Source of the DNA: Helianthus annuus
Taxonomy: Eukaryota > Streptophyta > Magnoliopsida > Asterales > Asteraceae
Direction: 5' to 3'
Assembly (NCBI RefSeq): GCF_002127325.2
Contig: NC_035448.2
Location: 62,669,751-62,733,750, forward strand
Length of the DNA: 64,000 nt
In this document: piece by piece, positions 22,463 through 35,079 of the stretch
Layout: each line of letters opens with the position of its first letter
Numbering within the stretch: the first letter of the stretch is position 1
Position numbers and translations under genes: made by a program
Notes under the pieces: generated by a model
The model's input: only the letters and a program-made list of their open reading frames with translations
Told to the model about the DNA's origin: nothing
Databases searched by the model: none

Positions 22463-22786
22463 ATTTGCTAGTTTTGTAGTCGGAAACGACCCAGGATTCT
22501 AGTAGTGAGATATTATTTGTGGTGGTAGAGTGGGAAGAGTCAAAGATTGATTCGTTGGTGATTTGAACTACTAAGAAGTATTGTAACGGAGTAATGTCAT
22601 TATAATAGAGAGAGGGGGCAGAAATAGATTTCGCGGCCAAGCGTTTTGGCCATTTGGTATGGAAGGGGTCAAGTTAACATTTCGAGGGCATAGGGGTCAA
22701 TTTGAATGAACTTTTTGTTTTTTCCCTTTTGAATCTTTTGTAGTTTTTATTTTGGTAATAACATCATGTCATTGATGAATAAGATG
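22463..22786 (-). promoter_or_regulatory. Upstream region and probable 5' UTR of the carrier gene
   Basis: On the minus strand a CT-rich run (CCCCTCTCTCTATTATAATG, about 22592-22616 plus-strand coordinates) precedes the ATG by about 130-150 bp. TATTATAAT is a weak TATA candidate and the CT tract is a typical plant core-promoter or leader feature. No other site is claimed. Confidence 0.35.
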
Positions 22787-23114
22787 AAATACAAATAGCT
22801 TTAACGTATAAAACGTACGAATTGAAGGTTTTGCTGAAAAAACACGGTGGCATTTTCGTAATTATTAGTGATTATCAAAATTACGCTACAAATAATCGGG
22901 TAGACTAATTTTGATTTTGTAGAGTAATTTTTGTAAAACGTTCATATAGAGTAATTTTGATTTTGTAGAGTAATGTTACAAAATTACTCTACATGATCAT
23001 TTGTAGAGTAATATTTATAATTACCCTACGAGTAAATAATTACGAAAATGTCACCGCGTTTTTTTGCGGTTTCATGTTATTCGTACATTTAGTACGTTAA
23101 AGTTATTTGTACTT
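22787..23114. mobile_element. Foldback MITE upstream of the carrier gene
   Basis: Left arm (ACAAATAGCTTTAACGTA ... GGTGGCATTTTCGTAATTAT) and right arm (ATAATTACGAAAATGTCACC ... CGTTAAAGTTATTTGT) are inverted complements over about 75 bp. The centre holds further inverted copies of GTAGAGTAATTTT and AAATTACTCTAC. The transcript of this segment would fold into a long hairpin. Exact ends and target duplication are uncertain. Confidence 0.7.
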
Positions 23115-24012
23115 TAACTTTACCCTATGATTGTTTATGGTGTGTTCAATCCATGTACTTTCTATAAGGGAGGACGACATGCACCTTTTACTTTTTCGTA
23201 TCCCCTTCTTAACAAATCAGTTTAAAATTTTGTCAAAAGTCACCATTCTAAAATAAAAATTCTTGTAAGTTAAATATACATGTATTAGTTAGATTGGTAC
23301 ATTAAAAACTTATAGGTTTACATAGACAAATCTCTCACAAAAATTGATAGCATCCTATCCAAATCAGTTGGCTAGAAAATGGTTTCGAAACTTAGATTTG
23401 ATGGGCACCAAGTGAATTTGTAAATCAACAAACCAGTCTGACTATTAAGACCATTCATAGTAGAATCTCTGTCTTAATATCTATAAGTCAACTAAATATC
23501 ATCTTTCAATAAGTTTCTCTAAATTTTGTTTGTCATACCGTATCTCATTTGTATCACTATCCCTATCTCACACATAAACATTTATTTTATTTTATTGTTT
23601 TAGCTTTTTTATGTACTCATAAACTTTTATAGCGATGATGAATAATGATTCTCTATATTTACAGAATCATTATTCATAAAACTCTATATTTAAAGATAGG
23701 GATGGAGTTAAAGATTCCGATAGAGATGCAAGACAGAGAAAATTTTTATATTTTTTAGATGAAGATAGAGATAAAGACCCAAATATAAATGCTAAAAGGG
23801 TCACATGGACGTTTGAAAAGTGACAATCATTGCAAGACTAGTTTTGTGATGGAAGTCCTTAGGATTGTATACATTTGCGGTCGATTTAACGACTTAAATT
23901 TTCTACACAAATTCCGGTCGGATACAAGCCCGAAATCGTAACCTTTTTTTAAAAAAAAATGTCACTTTTTTACAATATTTCCATCTTTTAATGTGATTTA
24001 AATAAATAAAAA
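23115..24012. other. Non-coding
   Basis: AT-rich sequence with no gene and no clear repeat pair. GACCATTCATAGTAGAATC at 23450 resembles one end of a MITE but no partner was found. Confidence 0.4.
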
Positions 24013-24218
24013 TGTTATGAATGTATCATTTATATGGTGACTCTCCACATACATAACTCCTATAACTCCTATCTCTTTGATTTCTTTTGTATTAATGTAT
24101 GTGCCTATATATAGTGGCACTTGTATATGGTGTAGAGAGATCAATCAATAAAATTTACATTCCCTCATTCTCTTATTCTTCTCTTTATATTGCTAATAGG
24201 TTTAGTTGTTTCACAACA
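24013..24218 (+). repeat. Left LTR of the Copia element
   Basis: 206 bp, TGTTATGAATG to TTCACAACA. A TATATATA box lies at 24106-24113. By eye it differs from the right LTR at 6 of 206 positions. Confidence 0.93.
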
Positions 24219-26975
24219 CGTTATCAGCACGAAAGTGCTCTCGCTCTCGCCAAAACTCTAATCCCCTGCCATGGAATCATAACATTCAAAGTTAATACAA
24301 AAGATTATCATAGCATGTTCAATAAGACTATCCCACACAAAGGCGGCGTAATGAAGATTTGGTTGATTAATTGTTATTACATTAGAACGTGTCTGGTTTT
24401 GTTGGTAAGTTTTCAATTGAGTTTTTTACGTTAACCACTAGATTTGACGTATTAGTTATGTGGCGTTTGATTGTCTTATGGGAAGTTCGGGTTTAATCCG
24501 TCACCAAAACGGATACACGCATCTTAATTTCCAAACTCTTATTTTAATAATATAGCCACATGACTGTTTTGAATTGAAAATAATAATAACAATAATAATA
24601 GTAATTAATTTTGATATACATACATATTCTTGAGAGTTTTCTAATACTAGTTTATAAATGTTTTAATGAAATTATTGTTCCGATGATACTATATTGTAAT
24701 GAATTAATGGGATTGTAAGAATTTTATATTCGGTTGAGATTGGACAACATAATTACAAGCCATATCAATGTTTGTTTATTATTATCCATGTTATTTTGTA
24801 AAATTTTAATAGTATCATGTTATTTTGTTTTAGTAATGCAAATAAGTGTTTAATCATAATTTAGTCATGCAAATAAGTGTTTAATCATAAAAATATTTAA
24901 ATTGACTTATGTATGCGTGTGTTTTATGGCTAGTGATTTTATTATGCTATTAATCAGTATGGTTAATGTGATTTTAAGACATTTTATTAAGTTACTCTTT
25001 TGGCATACAAAAAGTTTATATTCTTTGTTTTATTTTGAAAACAAGTATTTATGGAATATATGGTGAATGTTGATAATAAACTAACCATCTAAATATATGA
25101 TGTAATTAATTTGTTATGAAGTTATTTACTAAAAATATACAGTTCAGATTTAATTATTATTTCTATTCATATATATTTTACTTGAACTGAATATATTAAA
25201 TAAATTAAGTAGTTGTCCTTAGAAAATTGGTTTTAAAATTACTTTATGGCTTATGTAATTGGCTAGTACATAGAAAATTATTGTTAATCTATTTGTCTTG
25301 TTTGTACATCAATAGCACATGCCTTAAATGATAAGAATGATCAAACCATATAAACATATTTTAAGTCGATATGAGCTTTTATTATACGTAAAGTGCATTA
25401 TTTAAATTGTTGATTCATGAACCAAAACTATTTTGTAACATGTGTTAACTGAATTGCATAATATTTCAATATCAACTAAATCAACTAAGATGTTGATAAT
25501 TGTGCATGATATTATCACATATTATTTGGTGCAAGTAATAGGTTTCTTCATTTCGTATTGCATATATTTTATAGATGTTTCTATTTTTGTTTTTGTGAGA
25601 GTAACAAATATTTTATATAAGATATGCATGTGAGTGGTTATGCCATGATAAGTTAATGCGTAATTTATATTTTTTGCTTGAATGTGATGACATATTATTA
25701 TTTCATATGGTTTTATTATAACCTTATTTTATTTGATAACATGTTATAATATTATGTATTGCTTGATTTAACCTTGTAGTATATGTCATCTATATGTTAT
25801 ATGTTGTTTGTATGTAGATATTATTGGATAAATTAAGAAAATGAAAAACCAAAAATTTGTGGTTTATCAACTCTCATAAATTATTATAAATATGTTCAGG
25901 TATGACATTCAAAGTGTGTCATACTCTCTGAAAGGTCGTCATATGTTGACCAATAAATCTTATACGAGTCGGTTATGTAAGTTTTTCTCAAATTATATAT
26001 TAATGAGAAAATAAGATTGTTTTTAAGGAAAAACAAGATAAAGTTTTCCATTGGTCACACCTGAGATATACACTTGAAGTAGCAATATCAAATGAAAAGT
26101 TTGAAATGATTTCATATAATGAAAAGCTATGAAGCATTTTTTGGCTTTCATTCATTCTTCAAAGTGAATGTGACTATATATTGATCATTATGATCATGGA
26201 CATAACTGCAAAAATTGGTATGATGATCAAATTAATAATGAAATCGATTATAAAAAGGTGTAATGATGGTCATGTTAATAACGAGATAGACCACCAAAAG
26301 AGGCCAAAAAAGAGAGTGATCATATGAGAATAAAGTGTTGAAAGTTTGAGTTGCTAATACGATGTTGTCTCGTATTTTATATGTTTAGTATACAAACAAA
26401 GTGCACATAAAACATAGTGCAAGTACTACATGTATGATCATATGCTCATAAAGTAGCAATATTATTAAGGTTGTTACCAGAATAAAAGTTGTGTGAAGCT
26501 ATCCGTTCCCTAAACTGAATGTAATTATATAACGATCAGTGAAAGGTCACAATCATGTAATAACTAAGGAAATTGTAATGATACCTCCATGAATGTTGTA
26601 TGATTATTCCTTGAATAAAATGTGATGATATAATAATTGGTGCAAAGATCGCGATCATGGTAATTGAGTAATGATGCTCATGTAATAAGATCAACCATGT
26701 TTATATTGCGATGACTATAAAACGATCTTTATAAAGGTTATGATCATGGTAAATGATGAAACTGTAATGATCTTCGACCAAGTTTATATTGAAATCAACC
26801 ACAAGAAGTGGCAATATAAGGGAGTGATTATACGAGAATAAAATATGGAAAACATGTTATAATATGAATGATTGAAATAATAATTGTTATTCTCTTGTAT
26901 TTTCTATTTGTGTATTGAACAAGCATGAGTGCAACTAAAAGCATATATGATGATCACAAACCCGAAGTTTATGGT
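24219..26975 (+). other. Copia leader and decayed gag region
   Basis: No open gag. From about 26150 to 26850 variants of GATCATGGTAATAATGA-type sequence recur, possibly remnants of a His/Asn-rich gag tail. Otherwise AT-rich with no supportable feature. Confidence 0.4.
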
Positions 26976-29900
26976 TCATAAACATTTAATGATTGGCATG
27001 ACCGGTTAGACCATACCGAGTCTAGATGATGTGAAAAATATCAATGAACTAGAAGATTCTTCATGGTACTTACACATGCAATATTTGCTCTCAAGGGAAG
27101 TTAATGACATACCAACAAAAGTATGGTTTAGATCCCTAAAGATTTTGGAAATAATAAGGGAATATGTGTATCCAGACAAGATACCATTTAGTATTTTGAA
27201 ATTGATGCATCGTCTAAATGGTTATCAAATCCACAACCTGAAGCTTGTGTGATTGTGGCTTAGCTAATATGATAGCAAGCATATTAATCCAGATTACTAT
27301 TGGTTACCAGTGTTGTAAAGTCGGATTCCAAGGCCGAGTACTCGGTGAGTACTCGGTCCTCGGAACCCCTCCGAGGCGACTTCCTCCTAGGCGGACTCAA
27401 TTAGTCGGCCTCGGTCAAACTCGGTGCCTAGTCGGCCTAGTCGGCGCCTAGTCGGACGTAGTCGGAAAGAGTCGGCCTAGTCGGTCTAGGCGGTCAACGT
27501 GGTTTGTTGACTAAAATCGGTCAAAATTGGCCTACTCGGCCTTTTACTCGGACTACTCGGCCTTGTACTCGGACTACTCGGACTTGTATTCAGAATATTT
27601 GAACTTTAAACATGTTTCATTTTAAATTATACTAAGTTGACATGAATTATGCTTATTTTAACATATGTATAATATATAACAATTAATTTTCTTTATAGTT
27701 ACCATGTCCGCGTACTCCTCGAGTACTCTCCGAGTACTCCGATTACTCCCAACTCCCCAGTCGGCCGACTAGAGACCGCCTAGCGACTTTTACAACACCG
27801 TTGGTTACAAAGCCAATAATCATGAGAGGAGCAAAAGTTCATTTAGGTACATGTAATTATATGTATAGTACCATCAATTCACATCAAGCCAATAAGTTAT
27901 AGTTCTCCCCCTACAATTGGTTTTTTGGTCAGGAACCAAAGATGTCTCATCAAAGATTTTGGTTGTGCGACATATATTGATACTCATCCACCACACCGCA
28001 CAAAGATGGGACTTCTAAAAAGTCTGAGAATATGTTGGGTATAAATAATCATCTATGATTGAATACTTAAAGCCATTAGTGAGAAATTTGTTTATGGCTC
28101 ATTGGTTTTCACTTTAGTGAATGAATGTTCCCAACATTAGGGGGAGATAACAAGCAGTTGGAAAGTGAAAAGTGAAATGAATTATAATGTCATCTTGATC
28201 CTCAGACTATAAACTATGAACTAGAAATTACCAGACAAGTTCACTGACCTAAATAGAGTGACTAAGTAAGTCACATAATCAACTGCTTATGCTCCAGTTA
28301 TATTTGTGTCCCAAGAGGACAACCACATATTTTGTAATGAGTCTATTGCACGCCTGAAGCGTGGTAGATTAGTCGATCTCAATAATAAAATTCCTCGAAA
28401 ATTGGAGCAATTAATTAAGATGATCAAGTTGAGGTTATAGTAATAGGGTCTCCTGCAGAGACAATAGACATAATGGTTCAAGAAGAACCTCAGGTACATG
28501 AAAATAAAGAGATCTCGATAAGTTGTATCATGTCTAAGATATGTATGGAATCGAAATAAAAATCGACGTCGTTATACTTTTATATATAATGTAGTGCTTA
28601 AAATAACTAAATTACGAGGATCAAGATTTAAGATCTGCCTATGAATGAATATTAAGAAATAATTGGCCAAAATACAAAGACGCAAATAAGGCAGAGTTCA
28701 GTTCTCAAATGAAATGGAAAGTTTCTGGACCAACAGTCCATACAACTGAAGTTGTAAAATATGTTGGATACAAATGTGTCTTTTACGCGAATCATGTGAA
28801 AATTAAATTAAGTGATATAAGTCAAAATTGGTGGCACAAGAATTTTTGCAAAGACTTATGACTGATTATGAGGAGATGTATTCTCTCGTGGTGGATGTTT
28901 TGACTTTCCAATATCTTATTAGTCTGGTAATATATAAAACAGAATTGACATGCGTCTTACGAAAGTTATGTATCACTTGATACTAAGTCATATAAAATAA
29001 GTTCTCGAGAATATTATGATTATTATATAAATTCGGATCTGAATACGTATACATGTTGTATATGTTATCGAATTGAATATAACTGGAACTCCCCATGAGT
29101 ATCCTAAAGCATTTGAGTGCTTAAGAGGTTAGTTGAAACACCTTATGGATGTAATTATTGTGCACCAATACTCCAATAAACATACATAGATAATGTGTAC
29201 CTGGGTATTATGGCATCTCAATGTACACAGTGTACAAACATGGTACCATATGAATTTTACAAATGAAGCAAGTGTTTAAGACATCCTTGCATATAATATA
29301 AAATCAATGAGGAGGTTTGTGTGTTAACACTCCTAAAGAGTGTATGCACATACACTGTTGGTCAAAGTGGAAAGGAGTATGAGAATGTATATTTACAAAG
29401 TTAAAAAAAGATAGTATGGACTAAAATAGTCGATTCAAATGTGGTATAATCGACTTACTAATGAGCTCAGCAAAGAGAGAAATACATAAATTGTAGTGAA
29501 TCCATTTGCTTTCATTAAAAGAACAATATGAGGTTTATGAGTATTCTAATATATGTTGATGATATCATTGAATCTCCTGAAACGATAAAAATGAGCTCAA
29601 TTATTAAAGGAAGAATTTGCAAATTAAAGATGATGTTGCAAATATGTGGCTTGATATGTAGAACAAGCATTTGTATTATTATTATTATCCAATTATAATA
29701 CATCAAGAAGATGGTGGACATTTTCATACGCGCAAAGCTTATGGTATACGTACATTTAATGATGTCCAAGTAGTTGGTATCGAAAATGACTCTTATCATC
29801 TCCTATCAAAGAAGAAAAGATCATTGGTCCAGAAGTACCATAGTTAAATACAAATTGTATATCTTGCTAGTATGTATACACAGACACATGTCATGAAATT

Positions 29901-30203
29901 CATTGACAAGAGATAATGTAACGGGTAAAACATATATTTTTATACCCTTAAGGTACAAAAGATATGGATTCATATTTTACTAACCCATCAACAAGTTTGG
30001 TCAGTTTTGTAAGTGCAGGGAATGTAACAAAATATATTCATGGATCTTATGGTATCTACTTACAAGTGAAGACAATTAAAATTTCACATGAAGATCATAC
30101 ATCAATGCTCATTGAAGGGTTTGACATTAGTGGATCAAGCAACATACCAAGCTGCACATCAATGGATTACGAAGTTTTGAGCGACTTTCAAAGAAGCCGG
30201 ACC
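26976..30203 (+). pseudogene. Decayed Copia pol (integrase, RT, RNase H remnants)
   Basis: Recognisable pieces in shifting frames are a pre-integrase WHDRL at about 26990 and an integrase C-terminal block at about 27920-28150 (FGQEPKMSHQRFW, HKDGTSK, FPTLGGDN). RT start follows at about 28860-28920 (DYEEMYSLVVDV), the RT catalytic motif YVDD at 29552-29563, and an RNase H/3' region at 29960-30200. Many stops and indels. The hAT MITE splits the integrase part. Confidence 0.75.
27308..27800. mobile_element. hAT MITE, 493 bp, 8-bp target duplication
   Basis: Begins CAGTGTTGTAAAGTCGG, ends CGACTTTTACAACACCG (inverted, near perfect), flanked by TTGGTTAC on both sides (27300-27307, 27801-27808). 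The interior is unusually GC-rich, filled with AGTCGGCCTAG, ACTCGG and CGAGTACTC motifs in both orientations. Confidence 0.92.
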
Positions 30204-30473
30204 TAAGTCATTTATAGGATACATGTAAAAATGAGGGGGAGCATTATACAAGTTGCACTCTTTTTCCCATAACTAAGTTTTATCCCAATAGGTTTTCTTA
30301 GTAAGGTTTTTAATAAGGCAACATACCTGATCCAAAAGTATCAGGAGGAGAAAATACGCGATGCACTCCTTTTCCCTTATCTGAGGTTTTGTCCCACTGG
30401 GTTTTCCTAGCAAGGTTTTTAATGAGGCAGCATCACCAAGCGTATTAAAGGTATGTGGATAGTCAAGGGGGAG

Positions 30474-30679
30474 TGTTATGAATGTATCATTTATATGGTG
30501 ACTCTCCACATACATAACTCTTATAACTCCTATCTCTTTGATTTTTTTTGTATTAATGTATGTGCCTATATATAGTGGCATTTGTATATGGTATAGAGAG
30601 ATCAATCAATAAAATTTATATTCCTTCATTCTCTTATTCTTCTCTTTATATTGCTAATAGGTTTAGTTGTTTCACAACA
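30474..30679 (+). repeat. Right LTR of the Copia element
   Basis: 206 bp, same ends as the left LTR. All six differences from it are C-to-T or G-to-A in this copy. Confidence 0.93.
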
Positions 30680-30684
30680 AAAAA

Positions 30685-31759
30685 CAGTTATTTGGCTCTT
30701 CTAGCAAAAACCCATCCATGTAAAGGTCAAGTAGGTCCAAGTCTATCTCAATCATAATTAACTCAGATTATGTCTAGCATACTTCTGTTCTCCAGGATAT
30801 ATATTACACTGGGAACCCTATTTACTCCTTTTAATTAATTATATTGGAATGGAATGAAATGTATTCGGTTTGAATTGTAGTCGATGTCCAATCCATCAAC
30901 TTGAACTAAGCCTTCACAAAACATGCTACCTATTATTTTGTTAAAAATTAGACCGAAAGGAAGATGAACACAAGAAGTACAACCATGAGACCTAGCTATA
31001 ACCAAATCATCCAAAAACGATATAATTTTTTTCGAACACACAAATGTTCTCCTCCGTATATTATTTTTCTAATAGAAAGAAGATTAAATATATTAGCAAG
31101 CCAATGCAAAAAGATATCTGTTTTTAGAGATAAGTGAAGCCTTAAACAAAACCTCTACCATGTTTTCTTCATATTTTCTGCCCAAAAAGGATTATATTGA
31201 TCAGACCCTTCATTAAGTTGCTCAAAACACGAATACAAGATTCCATTGGTTGTCCAAATTTTGAGAGTAAAATACTTCACAATGACTCTTACACCATGTG
31301 TAGTAATAAAGGAAGAAATTTGGGCATTATTCGACATGTGGCGGTCCTGTTAGTAATTGGGCATTATGAAACTTTTTTTAAAATGGGTGTAGTGATATAT
31401 AATGCCCCAACAATGATTACCCAATTATTAGATTTTTAGAAAAATAAAATATATAATATAATAATAAATGAGTTGAAAATTTCTTATTGGTTTTTAAATT
31501 TTTCATCCGGCATTTTAATCTACACGCCCAACAAAAAAAACGTAAAAAAAAGGCCCAAGAGAGCGATGCGCCGGAGTTTTCAGGGACGTTTTTTAGGCAA
31601 TTCACGCCCAAATACCGCCCCACTACGGACGGGTGTTAAAAGGACATTTTTTTCATCAACTCATCCTAAAAGCATATATCAGAGTTTTCCTCAGAAATTC
31701 TTTGGTTCAAATGCGGGAAAACAGTTTGTGATGTTACAACAGATTATAAGACTCGGTAT
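30685..31759. other. Non-coding between two LTR elements
   Basis: No gene. At about 31330-31640 inverted segments (GTGGCGGT...TTGGGC and GCCCAAATACCGCCCCAC) suggest a decayed foldback MITE, not firm enough to bound. Confidence 0.4.
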
Positions 31760-32567
31760 TATTGGAAATTTGGTGAATGGATATATTTAGTGAATTATAA
31801 TTTGATAAAATTATAATTATTAATAAACTCTTCATATGGTGAACTAAAGACTAAACTCTTAAGTAGAGTTTTAGTGTCTTTTAATTTGAGTCTTTATGGC
31901 TCAAATTAAGTCTCTAGTAAAGTGAGACTTTTCACTCATCCTCACTTGTATAATGATAGGCTATATGCCTCATTTGAGAAGGAAGAACATCTAGAAAAAT
32001 ACAAGAAAGTTACACGAATATATGTAGAGTTATTGTAAAGAAAAAATACTTGAAGGCCCATGTATTAAGTACTTAGGAGATATGTTTTCTCTATTCGATT
32101 TCACCACCGTCACATCTTTATTTGTTGCATAAGTTCAAACACTACAATTATCCGGTGTAACCTCGGGCGCGTGGCCATCTTCGGCAGTACAGACTGCTTC
32201 GGCTGTTATACCCTGGGAGACAGACGCGTCCTCTTTGGTATAGGCGTGAAATCTGTTTTAAGGGAAGCGTGTTGAACACGTGCCTCAACCAAAATCGTCA
32301 ACGTTTTAGTGTGTTCTTTGTTGCAAACAAGGAGTATTTTTCAAGACTCAAGATGAATACTCGAGTCTAAGATGCTATCAAGTGCGCGTGAAGGACCCAC
32401 TAGAGATGCGGCTTGAGTCAAGATTGGTATATATAATTATATTTTATATTCCTTTTATATAGTTACTGCAACCGGTATTGTACTATGATATTTTCTACGA
32501 ATAACGAGAGTCTCGTTATTATATATTTTGTAATTATATTTTATAAAAGGTGAACCTAGTTCCTACA
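31760..32567 (+). repeat. Left LTR of outer element
   Basis: 808 bp. It contains GGTGTAACCTCGGGCGCGTG and GGAGACAGACGCGTC, shared with the copy at 57988. Confidence 0.9.
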
Positions 32568-32842
32568 AACTTAAAACAGATTTCCATGAGATTGTTGCTA
32601 CAATCTTAAAACCTTATTTATAAGGATTTTGGGTTCACAAAAGGATTTATAAAAAATATATATTTTTAAAGATTATGATCTTATAAATATTTTCTTTTGG
32701 TAAATATGTATGTAGTACAACTTGTTAGTGTTTGGATTTCTTGAGATTGAGATACAATCTTAAATCATATACCGTGGTAAAAAACGAATAGTTTTGGTTC
32801 AACCATTTGGTTTTTTAAACGATTTTGGGAATCGTGAATTTT

Positions 32843-34104
32843 TCTAAATTTTGTGTTAGACTGGGTTTATTAGTGTAAACCATACGTTTTTTGTAAACGT
32901 TAAATTCTCTAACATGTGTGTTAGACCGGAATTATTGGTGTAAACCATACGTTTTTTGTAAACGTTAAACTCTCTTAAGTAGAGTTTTTTATGTCTTTAA
33001 ATAAGAGTTTTATATTACTTGATTAGTGTTTTATGTCTCTAATGAAGTCTTTATTTAAAATAGACTTTTCATCCACCCATGGATTGATATGAACAAATAA
33101 GTCTTATAATGATTTTTGTATCATTTGTCTTCTAACATGTGTGTTAGAAACGTTCATGAAAAGCGTTAGTTTGGAAGCAATTTTTTTTAATTGTTTAGTT
33201 TCTAACATGTGTATTAGAAATGACTTATTTATTTGAACCATATATGTGCTTTTAGCAAGTCGAATTAACATTTTTGTGAAAATGTTAATATTTCTAACGT
33301 GCGTGTTAGAATTCTTTCATTTTAACATGATTGTTAAAATGGTTAAAATACAAATGCTTTGAAATGTTTTATGTGAACATTTTATATAAGTAATTTGTTG
33401 TAGCATTGATTTTAATGCTTTGTATGATTTAGAAATAAAATGTCATACATTGAAGTTGATGTTTGATTGGCTTTAAGAATTAAATCACCAAAAAGTGATG
33501 GTGTAGTTGTGTGGGATTCATCACCAACTTTAATTTGTGATTTCTAAATCATTTGAGTGAAATTTTAATTACTAATTAAACTCTTCATATGGTGAAACTC
33601 TTGAGTAGAGTTTTAATGATGACATTTGATGAGTTTTATTAGAGTTTATGTCTATAATTATTAAGACTCTTAACTCTTCATATGTTGAAACTCTTGAGTA
33701 GAGTTTTAATGTTGACATTTGAAGAGTTTTATTAGAGTTTAAGTCTATAATTATTGAGACTCTTAACTCTTTATACGGTGAAACTCTTGAGTAGAGTTTT
33801 ATTGATGACATTTGATGAGTTTTAATGATGACATTAATGCTTTAATTTGGTCATGTTTTGTATATATAAAATGACTTAAATTTTCTAACACGTCTGTTAG
33901 AAAACGTGTATCACGAATACGATGTTAGATATTGTTCATAATGAACAGAAATGTTTTATGTAAACATTTAATTGCCTTTGTGTGCATTAAAATTGATAAG
34001 AAATGGTTTATTTTATAAACTATATCTTTGGAAAACTTTTTATGTAAACGTTCGATTCTATAATGTACTTGTTATAACATTTTTTTTCTAACATGCGTGT
34101 TAGA
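32843..34104. repeat. Array of short hairpin motifs TCTAACATGYGTGTTAGA
   Basis: An 18-bp inverted repeat with 7-bp arms (TCTAACA/TGTTAGA) and a 4-nt spacer occurs exactly or nearly at 32843, 32908, 33131, 33201, 33293, 33321, 33884 and 34087. Other small hairpins lie between, such as AACATTTT-TGTG-AAAATGTT (about 33268) and AAATGTTT-TATG-TAAACATTT (about 33954). The motif CATACGTTTTTTGTAAACGT also occurs twice (32872-32960). No coding frame. Confidence 0.8.
33581..33833. repeat. 93-bp tandem repeat, 2.7 copies
   Basis: Units start at 33581, 33674 and 33767, each beginning CTCTTCATAT or CTCTTTATAC, then GTTGAAACTCTTGAGTAGAG-type sequence. The unit resembles the first ~100 bp of the outer element's LTR (about 31826-31900), so it is probably LTR-derived. 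Confidence 0.9.
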
Positions 34105-35079
34105 AAATGTTTAGTATATGTGTAGTAAGACTAAACAATATAAAACCATTTAATATTTTGGGTTTGATCTATGTTTTCATAACCCTAATTAATATTATTA
34201 ATATTGTATATTGCAAAACTAAGAAACTGTTTTGAATTATTTTTTAAAACAAAGTTTTGCACAACATTGATAATTCAAATGGTTCGCTACTCTTGCAAGA
34301 AGTAGCATATGGTGAACAAAGTAATAGTCTGGTGGATGTTATTTGGTGAAAAACAACTTGGTGTTGTTGTGAACAAATTTAATTGTTCAAGGTTACTACT
34401 TAAATGTAGTATTTGTAACAACTTGGTGTTGTTTTGAGCATAATTGTCCAAGTTTAAAGTTTCAAGATGAAATGGGGAACTTGTACTTACAAGTGCATGA
34501 AATCTTATTGAGGGAGTACCTCAAGACATGCCATGGGACAATATTGTTGAGAAGATTTCAGTCAGATTATAAAGTGTTAAAGATAAAAGCACTTTGATAT
34601 TTGATGTCTACATTTTGTCTGTGCTTCCGTTTAAATTTCAAAAGTGATTGACACTTATTATTTAGTTTCCAATGTATTTTATTGTTTTGTGTTCAATATC
34701 TTCGGATAACACATTCAATTTTTTACAAAGAAATAAATCACTAAAGGTTGTGACGTATAAATTATTTTTGTGAAAAATAATTATAACGTCGGTTATACAT
34801 TGTTTAAAAGAATATGGTTTTAAGCGAATAGTACATGAAAATACTTGGACATAAACAACTTGAGAGTTGTTACATTGACTAAAAGTTAAAGACGAAACAT
34901 TAAATGTATAACCACATCATGAGTGAGTAATGAAAGAACGTAGTGAGTGTATTGAGATGAAATACACTAACGACATTCATGTCGACATACTTCATTAGAA
35001 GTCATTGGAAAATTCACAAGTGTGAATTCTTACATATGAAAGTAAAAGTACTATATGTCATTGTATACCTTTAATAAAT
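34105..35079. other. Internal sequence of outer element, non-coding
   Basis: AT-rich, no gene. ACTTGGTGTTGTT-type repeats occur at about 34360-34440. Ends at the TAAAT target of the Tekay-like element. Confidence 0.5.

Larger units (their letters stand above)
24013..30679 (+). mobile_element. Ty1/Copia LTR retrotransposon, 6.67 kb, AAAAA target duplication
   Basis: Two 206-bp LTRs (24013-24218 and 30474-30679), both TG...CA, are flanked by AAAAA (24008-24012, 30680-30684), though the A-rich site makes that duplication less decisive. A polypurine tract (AAGGGGGAG, 30465-30473) precedes the right LTR. A CGTTATCAGCACGA primer-site-like sequence follows the left LTR. The polyprotein is badly decayed. 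A hAT MITE was inserted later (27308-27800). Confidence 0.92.

Noticed and set aside
23440..23800. MITE beginning GACCATTCATAGTAG
   Set aside because: No inverted partner end or target duplication found.
33572..33811. 79-codon minus-strand frame with three internal repeats
   Set aside because: A product of the 93-bp tandem repeat, whose unit is a multiple of three and so keeps the frame open.
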